Assembly: GCA_022360075.1 (NCBI GenBank)
Contig: JAKSDN010000471.1
Span: forward strand, 1 to 7,058
Reading direction: 5' to 3'
Source of the DNA: Kiloniellales bacterium
GTDB lineage: Bacteria; Pseudomonadota; Alphaproteobacteria; Kiloniellales; JAKSDN01
DNA: 7,058 nucleotides
Each line of letters begins with the position of its first letter. Position 1 is the stretch's first letter. Below are positions 1 to 4,455 of the stretch, piece after piece. Both the position numbers and the translations under genes were made by a program. The notes under the pieces are model-generated. The model was not told where the DNA came from and did no database searches. It saw nothing but the letters and a program-made list of their open reading frames with translations.

Positions 1-1364
1 CCGGCGGCATCCTCTTCGCCACGCTCGTGAGCTGGGCCCTGAGCGGCTATATCACGCGTGCGATCCTGCCCATCGTCGAGGCCGCAAACGCCAACGCCGC
101 CGGCCGCTTCGGCGTCGCTGCGCCGCAGCCCGGGCGCCTGGCGCCGCGGGAGCTGCGCGAGCTCGCCCATTCCTTCAACGTGCTCGCCGAGGAGATCAAG
201 GTCTCCCACCTGAGCAACCTCGAGGCCCTGGAGGCCGCGCGGCACGCCGAGGCGGAATACCGCGGCATCTTCAACGAGGTGGCGATCGGCATCTATCGCA
301 GCGCGCCCGACGGCCGCCTGCTGCGCGCCAATCCAGCCCTGGTGCGGCTCAACGGCTACGATACGGAAGCCGAGATGCTGGCCTCGGTGAAGGACGTGTC
401 CGACGAATGGTACGTCGATCCCCATCGCCGCCAGTCCTTCCGGCGACAGCTCCTCGAACAGGGTCGCGTGACCAACTTCGTCTCGGAGATCTACCGCCAC
501 AAGACCAAGGATCGGATCTGGGTGTCCGAAGACGCGCGGGTCGTCCGCGACGAGGGCGGCGCCCTGCTCTACTTCGAAGGCACCGTGCTCGACATCACCG
601 AGCGCAAGCGCGCCGAGGAGGCGACACGCCGGGCGATCGAGGCCGAGACCTCGAACCGTACGAAGTCCGAGTTCCTGGCGACCATCAGCCACGAGCTGCG
701 CACACCGCTCAACGCCATCATCGGCTTTTCGGAGATCATGAAACGCGGCACCTTCGGCACGCTCGGCGTGCCACGCTATGCGGACTACGTCGACGACATC
801 CACGAGAGCGGTCTGCACCTGCTCGACCTGATCGACGACCTGCTCGATCTGTCGAAGATCGAGGCGGGCAAGTTCGAGCTGCAGGACGAGGTGATCGACC
901 TTTCGGTCCTGATCCCCGCCGTGATCCACAAGATCGAGCCGGACCGCAGCAAGAAGCACCTCGCCCTCGACGTCGAGATCGCCACGGACCTGCCGCGGCT
1001 AATGGCCGACCAGCGCGCCGTGGAGCGGATTTTGCTGAACCTGCTGTCCAACGCCGTGAAGTTCACGCCGCCCAGCGGACAGCTTCGGGTTCGCGCCTTC
1101 GCCCTTGACGGCGACATCTGTCTGGCGGTGGAGGACAGCGGCATCGGGATCGAGGCGGCCGATCTGGAGAAGGTGCTCTCGCCCTTCGGACGCGCCGAGC
1201 AGCCGATGGTGCGCACCCAGAAAGGCACCGGCCTCGGCCTGCCCATCGTGCGCTCCCTGATCGAGATGCACGGCGGCCGGCTCATTCTGCACAGCACGCC
1301 GGGCCAAGGCACCGTGGTCACGGCCCACTTCCCGACCGGCCGGATCGTCAAGAAGGTCGCCTAG
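1..1364 (+). CDS. Membrane HAMP-PAS sensor histidine kinase, 5'-truncated by window edge
   Basis: C-terminal part of a sensor kinase that should autophosphorylate on His in response to a signal. The frame is open to the left edge, and the residues before the GTG at 27 are hydrophobic and continue into the first HAMP residues. That GTG is therefore probably internal to a final membrane helix and not the true start. Numbering from 27: HAMP about 8-60, a PAS domain about 75-190 ending in the usual DITERK-type tail, a HisKA dimerisation helix with phosphoacceptor H222 in SHELRTPLN, and an HATPase domain with N342 (N box), D370 (DSGIGI, G1 box) and G400 onward (GTGLGL, G2 box). All catalytic motifs look intact. 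No receiver domain is fused and no response regulator follows, because the next gene is convergent; any partner lies upstream of the window or elsewhere. The sensed ligand cannot be told, as the N-terminal sensor is missing. Kinase identity is near certain, specificity unknown. Confidence 0.93.
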   Translation, partial: GGILFATLVSWALSGYITRAILPIVEAANANAAGRFGVAAPQPGRLAPRELRELAHSFNVLAEEIKVSHLSNLEALEAARHAEAEYRGIFNEVAIGIYRSAPDGRLLRANPALVRLNGYDTEAEMLASVKDVSDEWYVDPHRRQSFRRQLLEQGRVTNFVSEIYRHKTKDRIWVSEDARVVRDEGGALLYFEGTVLDITERKRAEEATRRAIEAETSNRTKSEFLATISHELRTPLNAIIGFSEIMKRGTFGTLGVPRYADYVDDIHESGLHLLDLIDDLLDLSKIEAGKFELQDEVIDLSVLIPAVIHKIEPDRSKKHLALDVEIATDLPRLMADQRAVERILLNLLSNAVKFTPPSGQLRVRAFALDGDICLAVEDSGIGIEAADLEKVLSPFGRAEQPMVRTQKGTGLGLPIVRSLIEMHGGRLILHSTPGQGTVVTAHFPTGRIVKKVA

Positions 1365-1404
1365 AGCGGACCGCGATCCGCTCTGACGCTGAAGTTCAGA
1401 GCGT
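1363..1404. repeat. Palindromic intergenic element between convergent genes, possible bidirectional terminator
   Basis: A perfect 8-bp inverted repeat, AGAGCGGA at 1363-1370 and TCCGCTCT at 1377-1384, encloses a 6-nt loop, and its left arm begins inside the TAG stop of the kinase gene. A second weaker dyad follows, ACGCT at 1386-1390 with AGCGT at 1400-1404. There is only a TTT after it and no proper T-run. Lying between the 3' ends of two convergent genes it could stop transcription from both sides. The layout of two successive dyads also resembles short palindromic repeats scattered through many alphaproteobacterial genomes; that is an impression from memory and only one copy is visible here. 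Confidence 0.5.
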
Positions 1405-1417
1405 TTGCGCCCGGCGT

Positions 1418-2320
1418 TCACCGCGGCTCGGGCTCGTCCGGCAGCAAGTAGGTGGCGATCGCCATGAGATCCGCCTCGCTGAGGAAGGCGGTTCCCTCGC
1501 GCACCACCTCACCCATCAGGCCGCCCAAGGAATCGCCCTCGGGCGTGATCCCCGTGCGCAGCGCAAAGACCAGGTCGTTGCGGGTCCAGCCGCTCCCTTT
1601 CAGCGCCTCGGCCGTGATCGGCGCCGACTTGCCGCCGCCGGGAAGACCGCCGGCACCCTGCAGAGCCTCCGCCGCCGAGCGGGCCCCGAGCGCGTTGCGC
1701 GGCGTGTGGCAGGCGCCGCAATGGCCCGGTCCTTCGACGATGTAAGCACCACGGTTCCAAGCCACGCTGCGCGCGGGATCAGGCTCGAAGGCCCCGGGAT
1801 CGAAGAACAGCCCGCGCCAGAGCTTGAGGGCGGCGCGCCGGTCGAAAGGAAAGGCCAGGTCATGGTCTCGCGACGGCGAGGCCGCCGGCGGCACCGTCCA
1901 GATCGCCGCCCAAAGATCGGCGACGTCCTGGTCGCTCAGCTTCGTGTAGAAGACATAGGGAAAAGCAGGATAGTAGGGGCGGCCCTGCGGCGAGACCCCG
2001 TGCCGGACCGCGGCCGCGAAGTCCTCGAGGCTCCAGACGCCAACGCCGTGCTCCGGATCCGGCGTGATGTTGGGCGCGTAGAAGCGGCCGAAAGGCGTGT
2101 CGAGAGCGGGCCCGCCGGCCAAAGGTGCCCCGCCCTGCGCCGGATCGCTATGACAAGCGATGCAGCCCGCCATCCGGGCGACATAGGCGCCCCTGCCCGG
2201 ATCGCCCTGGAGACCCGGCGCGATGCCGGCGTCCGGCGCGATCGGCCAGAACTCCAACGCACCAAGGCCGCCGCCGGCAGCGGCGGTGGCCGCCAAGGCA
2301 ACAACGAGGATCGCCCGCAT
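1418..2320 (-). CDS. Diheme c-type cytochrome, dehydrogenase cytochrome-subunit-like
   Basis: Exported electron-transfer protein of 300 residues with two cytochrome c domains. The N-terminus (about 1-22) is a hydrophobic signal or anchor segment, so the protein should act in the periplasm. Heme 1 binds at C53-x-x-C56-H57 (CIACH) and heme 2 at C201-x-x-C204-H205 (CGACH). Around them are family-like segments: APNITPD at 82-88, YPAFPY at 117-122, and a second-domain helix in which M269 is the likely distal ligand of heme 2. The layout resembles cytochrome subunits of membrane alcohol and sugar dehydrogenases, which often have three hemes, and related stand-alone diheme proteins. No dehydrogenase subunit is adjacent, so the electron donor is unknown. 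No Met occurs between residues 50 and 269, leaving heme 1 without an evident distal Met. The gene starts 8 nt after the cytochrome c' stop on the same strand with a poor ribosome site, suggesting coupled translation. A cytochrome c identity is firm; the partner is open. Confidence 0.88.
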   Translation of the reverse strand: MRAILVVALAATAAAGGGLGALEFWPIAPDAGIAPGLQGDPGRGAYVARMAGCIACHSDPAQGGAPLAGGPALDTPFGRFYAPNITPDPEHGVGVWSLEDFAAAVRHGVSPQGRPYYPAFPYVFYTKLSDQDVADLWAAIWTVPPAASPSRDHDLAFPFDRRAALKLWRGLFFDPGAFEPDPARSVAWNRGAYIVEGPGHCGACHTPRNALGARSAAEALQGAGGLPGGGKSAPITAEALKGSGWTRNDLVFALRTGITPEGDSLGGLMGEVVREGTAFLSEADLMAIATYLLPDEPEPR

Positions 2321-2328
2321 CGAGCGCG

Positions 2329-2931
2329 CTATTTCTTCACCCGAAAGCGCGTGTGACAGGCATTGCAGGTCTGGGCCAGATGGTTGAAAGCGGCTTGCGG
2401 CGGCATCTGTGCCAGCATCTCGCCGCTCGGGCCCGCCCCGCTGCCCATCATCATGTTTCGGCCCATCATCCGGCCTCGGCCTTCGGCCATCATCATTCCC
2501 TGTCCTTGCCCCGTCATCATGGCGCCGGACTCGCGCGGATTGTCCGCGGCCTGCACCAGCGCGGCGCTGACCTCTGCGAGGCGACCGGCCAAAGCCTCGA
2601 ACGCTGCCCAGTCCTGCCAGATCGTCGGCAAGGCCTCGGTCGGCTTGTCCAGGCTGCCCTCGGGAAACAGCGCCGTGATCTTGTCGCCGCCATGGTCGCG
2701 GATCTCCGCCGCCGCGGCCCTGACGACGGCGGGATCGTAATCCCTTTCGCCCTTGAAGATGCTGGCCAGGGTTTTCATGGCCTTGCCGATGCCTTCCATC
2801 AGATCCATGCGTTCCTTGACCACGCCGCTGGCCCCGCCGTGGGCGAGGGCCTCGGCCGCGCCAAGTGCAAGGCAGGCGAGACTCAACACAACAAAGCCAT
2901 GGCGACGGGTCGAGCGTCCTTTGCGGGTCAT
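2329..2931 (-). CDS. Cytochrome c' with methionine-rich insertion
   Basis: Periplasmic four-helix-bundle heme protein of the cytochrome c' family, whose known members bind NO and CO at a high-spin heme. The single heme site C189-x-x-C192-H193 followed by TRFRVKK is at the extreme C-terminus, the family hallmark. Residues 1-30 form a signal peptide (basic n-region, hydrophobic core, likely cleavage after ALA). The mature start with VVKERMDLM at about 37-45, and ALFPEGS at 87-93, are typical. Family mature length is about 120-130 residues; here it is about 170. The excess matches an insertion at about 137-176 before the last helix, holding 12 Met in 40 residues plus Gly, Arg and Gln. Start chosen at 2931 because GGAG lies 6 nt upstream and a signal peptide begins there; an in-frame GTG at 2964 would add 11 residues with no better support. 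First gene of an operon with the diheme cytochrome. Confidence 0.87.
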   Translation of the reverse strand: MTRKGRSTRRHGFVVLSLACLALGAAEALAHGGASGVVKERMDLMEGIGKAMKTLASIFKGERDYDPAVVRAAAAEIRDHGGDKITALFPEGSLDKPTEALPTIWQDWAAFEALAGRLAEVSAALVQAADNPRESGAMMTGQGQGMMMAEGRGRMMGRNMMMGSGAGPSGEMLAQMPPQAAFNHLAQTCNACHTRFRVKK

Positions 2932-2937
2932 GGCGAG

Positions 2938-2941
2938 CTCC
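2938..2941 (-). promoter_or_regulatory. Ribosome binding site of the cytochrome c' gene
   Basis: Read on the minus strand this is GGAG, separated by 6 nt from the ATG at 2931-2929. It decides the start in favour of 2931 over the in-frame GTG at 2964. Confidence 0.6.
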
Positions 2942-3173
2942 GTCCGTTCGGCGGCGACCGTCACGGGGCCGCCGGGATCGCGTCAGACAGCGAGGCTAGG
3001 ACTTCCAGCCGCAGGAGGGTCAAGCACGGTGGTGGGAATTCCTTTGTCTTCGTGCCGATTCGCGACCCTGAAACAATTGAAGCCGAGAAGGGTCTCGCCC
3101 GGACATCAAGCGGAAACCTTGGCTTCCGATATCGCGGTCATGACCCGGCCGTCACCGGACCGGGCGAATGAAT

Positions 3174-3179
3174 GGAGGT
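3174..3179 (+). promoter_or_regulatory. Strong ribosome binding site of the DUF1127 gene
   Basis: GGAGGT lies 4 nt before the ATG at 3184. It overlaps the alternative in-frame ATG at 3172 and so argues strongly for the start at 3184. Confidence 0.75.
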
Positions 3180-3183
3180 CACC

Positions 3184-3408
3184 ATGACTCAGACAGAAGC
3201 CATGATCGCACGGCAGGCGTTCGCGGGCGTGGAGCAGAGGTCACAGGGTGGCGTGTTCGCGCGGACCTGGCGGACCTTGCTGATCTGGCAAGAGCGTGTC
3301 AGCGATCGCCAGGTCCTGGCGTCGCTCGACAATCGCATGCTGGCGGACATCGGTATCACGCGGGCCGAGGCGGACGTTGAGAGCCGCAAGCCGTTCTGGC
3401 AGGCCTGA
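3184..3408 (+). CDS. DUF1127 family small protein
   Basis: 74-residue protein with a DUF1127 domain at about 25-72. The signature is a Trp-rich helix (residues 29-36), then L-A-S-L-D-N-R-M-L-A-D-I-G at about 45-57, and a C-terminal R-K-P-F-W at 68-72. DUF1127 proteins are small, basic and often present in several copies in Alphaproteobacteria. Some members bind RNA (for example CcaF1 of Rhodobacter) or affect stress and phosphate responses, but the role of this copy cannot be read from sequence. No signal peptide or membrane helix is seen, so it should be cytoplasmic. The start at 3184 is set by GGAGGT at 3174-3179. The next gene begins 4 nt after its stop, so the two are probably co-transcribed and end at the terminator at 3671-3730. 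Confidence 0.85.
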   Translation: MTQTEAMIARQAFAGVEQRSQGGVFARTWRTLLIWQERVSDRQVLASLDNRMLADIGITRAEADVESRKPFWQA

Positions 3409-3412
3409 CGCC

Positions 3413-3595
3413 ATGAGCGTCTACATCGTCACCAAGGACGCCGTGCCCTTCTGCGCGACCTTCAGTCGCAACGAGGCGAGTGCAATCTTCGACGACATCG
3501 TGCACTCGGGCCGCTATCGTCAGGCGGCGACCTTGGTGGTCTCTCCCCTCGGCGATGGCTACGAGGTGCTGCAGGAGGCCTACAAGCGCGCCTGA
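3413..3595 (+). CDS. Small protein of unknown function downstream of DUF1127 gene
   Basis: 60-residue protein that I do not recognise. It starts at an ATG 4 nt after the DUF1127 stop and uses codons like the neighbouring real genes. The frame extends upstream to 3296, but that part overlaps the DUF1127 gene and reads as Arg-rich out-of-frame sequence, so the start at 3413 is preferred. The ribosome site is weak, suggesting coupling to the gene before. The sequence looks like one compact soluble fold: strand (SVYIVTK), a short strand with single Cys C14, an amphipathic helix (about 19-32), a second strand (ATLVVSPLG, 39-47) and a terminal helix. No signal peptide, membrane helix or metal motif is visible. 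Position suggests a role with the DUF1127 protein, which is inference. Confidence 0.7.
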   Translation: MSVYIVTKDAVPFCATFSRNEASAIFDDIVHSGRYRQAATLVVSPLGDGYEVLQEAYKRA

Positions 3596-3670
3596 TCCGA
3601 CCGCTACGCGCCTACGGCCGGCCGCGCCAACAGCTTAGAAGTCGACACCGCCGGACACGCCCCGCAAGCG

Positions 3671-3730
3671 AGGCCTCGGCCGCCCCGACCGCCATTCGTC
3701 AACGGTCCGGGCGGCGGGGCCTGCGGTTTT
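3671..3730 (+). terminator. Strong rho-independent terminator after the small-gene pair
   Basis: A long, nearly perfect GC-rich hairpin has its left arm at 3671-3691, an 11-nt loop at 3692-3702 and its right arm at 3703-3722, with about 20 paired positions interrupted by a mismatch and a small bulge. A TTTT run at 3727-3730 follows after GCGG. It should end the transcript of the DUF1127 and 60-residue genes and insulate the FecR/cyclase pair. Upstream, 3596-3670 holds no other feature I can support. Confidence 0.75.
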
Positions 3731-3802
3731 CGCGCTTGCCGCCTTGCGGCCGAGGCTGCAGGGTCGCAGGCGGAAGATCGTCACGGGGCAGCGATCGAAC
3801 GC

Positions 3803-3810
3803 GAGGAAGG
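3803..3810 (+). promoter_or_regulatory. Ribosome binding site of the FecR-like gene
   Basis: The purine-rich GAGGAAGG lies 7 nt before the ATG at 3818 and supports that start. No convincing promoter was found between the terminator ending at 3730 and this site, though the transcript must begin there or read through. Confidence 0.6.
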
Positions 3811-3817
3811 GCCAATC

Positions 3818-4453
3818 ATGTATCGACTCGCCGGCGGCGGACTCGGCCTCTTCTTGCTCGTGGGGCTCTGGGCGACGGGAGCGGCCATCGCCGCGACTCC
3901 CGAGCCCGTCGGACAGGTCGTGGCCGAGCGTGGCGACGTCAGGGTCGCTCGCGAAGGCGCGGAACGCGCGCTGACCGAGGGCGACTTCGTCTTCGAGCAG
4001 GATCGGATCGTCACGGGCGCCGCCGAGTCCAACGTTCAGATCGTATTCTCCGATCGCTCCAGCCTGGCGATCGGCGCCGAGAGCGAGGTCTTGTTGAGTC
4101 GCTATCGGGCGGGATCGGCCGGGGCGCGGCTGGAAGCCGTGATCGACCTGGTGCTGGGCATTCTCCGGGCGACCGTCGAGGGCAGCGGCCGCCGCGCGCC
4201 CTTCGAGGTGCGCAGCCGCACCGCCGTGGCCTCGGCCCGGGGTACGGACTGGATCGTCGAGGCCATGAGCGACCGGACGGCGGTCTTCGTCGTCTCCGGC
4301 CGGGTCGGCGTATCGGCGTACGGCGGGCTCGGCAGCCTCGTGCTGACCGACGGCTACGGCACGGACGTGCTGGAGAACCGGGCGCCCAAGCGGCCGAAAC
4401 GCTGGGGTGACGCAAGGGTCGAGGACGCGCTCGAACGCACCCGAATCCCCTGA
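3818..4453 (+). CDS. Exported FecR-domain protein, partner of the downstream cyclase
   Basis: 211-residue protein with a signal peptide (about 1-26, hydrophobic core LGLFLLVGLWATGAA, cleavage probably after AIA), so the body should be periplasmic. Residues about 30-150 fit a FecR domain: the G-D-x-V-x-x-x-D-x-I-x-T-G pattern (about 55-67), then a strand and F-S-D-R-S-S-L at 77-83, and P-F-E-V-R-S-R-T-A-V-A-S-A-R-G-T-D at about 128-144. Unlike the classical FecR iron sensor it has no cytoplasmic anti-sigma segment, and no ECF sigma factor or TonB receptor is nearby, so a ferric citrate role is unlikely. It lies 2 nt upstream of a CHASE2-type cyclase, a pairing I recall from other bacteria. The likely job is an extracytoplasmic sensor or structural partner for the CHASE2 domain. 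The basic tail (about 188-211) has no recognised motif. Confidence 0.85.
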   Translation: MYRLAGGGLGLFLLVGLWATGAAIAATPEPVGQVVAERGDVRVAREGAERALTEGDFVFEQDRIVTGAAESNVQIVFSDRSSLAIGAESEVLLSRYRAGSAGARLEAVIDLVLGILRATVEGSGRRAPFEVRSRTAVASARGTDWIVEAMSDRTAVFVVSGRVGVSAYGGLGSLVLTDGYGTDVLENRAPKRPKRWGDARVEDALERTRIP

Positions 4454-4455
4454 GA

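Larger units (their letters stand above)
2932..3183. promoter_or_regulatory. Divergent intergenic region carrying promoters for both directions
   Basis: About 250 bp between the divergent starts of the cytochrome c' gene and the DUF1127 gene. Both transcription units probably start in or near here. It is less GC-rich in its middle (about 3035-3110) than its flanks. I cannot name promoter boxes with confidence: TTGAAG at 3077-3082 and CCTGAAAC at 3067-3074 resemble -35 elements, but no good -10 lies at the right distance. Small dyads are present: GGAATTCC (3035-3042), an imperfect 16-bp dyad (3112-3127) and CGATATCG (3127-3134). No convincing coding frame fills the stretch. Confidence 0.45.

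Noticed and set aside
785..1421. Minus-strand open frames under the histidine kinase 3' half (785-1351 and 999-1421)
   Set aside because: They oppose the catalytic HATPase region of the kinase and have no recognisable domain or ribosome site; they are shadows of codon bias.
2125..3171. A 348-codon plus-strand frame opposite both cytochrome genes
   Set aside because: It is antisense to the heme-binding reading frames and its product is rich in His, Arg and Gly with no domain. Real coding sense is on the minus strand.
3172..3183. Alternative ATG start for the DUF1127 gene at 3172
   Set aside because: It would place the start codon on top of the GGAGGT ribosome site that serves the ATG at 3184, and adds only four residues outside the domain.
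3615..3624. 10-bp palindrome CGGCCGGCCG after the 60-residue gene
   Set aside because: Short GC-only palindromes arise often by chance at this base composition, and the real terminator lies further downstream.
3738..3773. Alternative short hairpins in the leader of the FecR-like gene
   Set aside because: Stems are only 5-6 bp of GC, mutually exclusive pairings are easy to find in such sequence, and no riboswitch pattern is seen.
3736..4410. A 224-codon plus-strand frame overlapping the FecR-like gene
   Set aside because: Arg- and Gly-rich out-of-frame translation. The overlapping frame has a signal peptide, a good ribosome site and a FecR domain.
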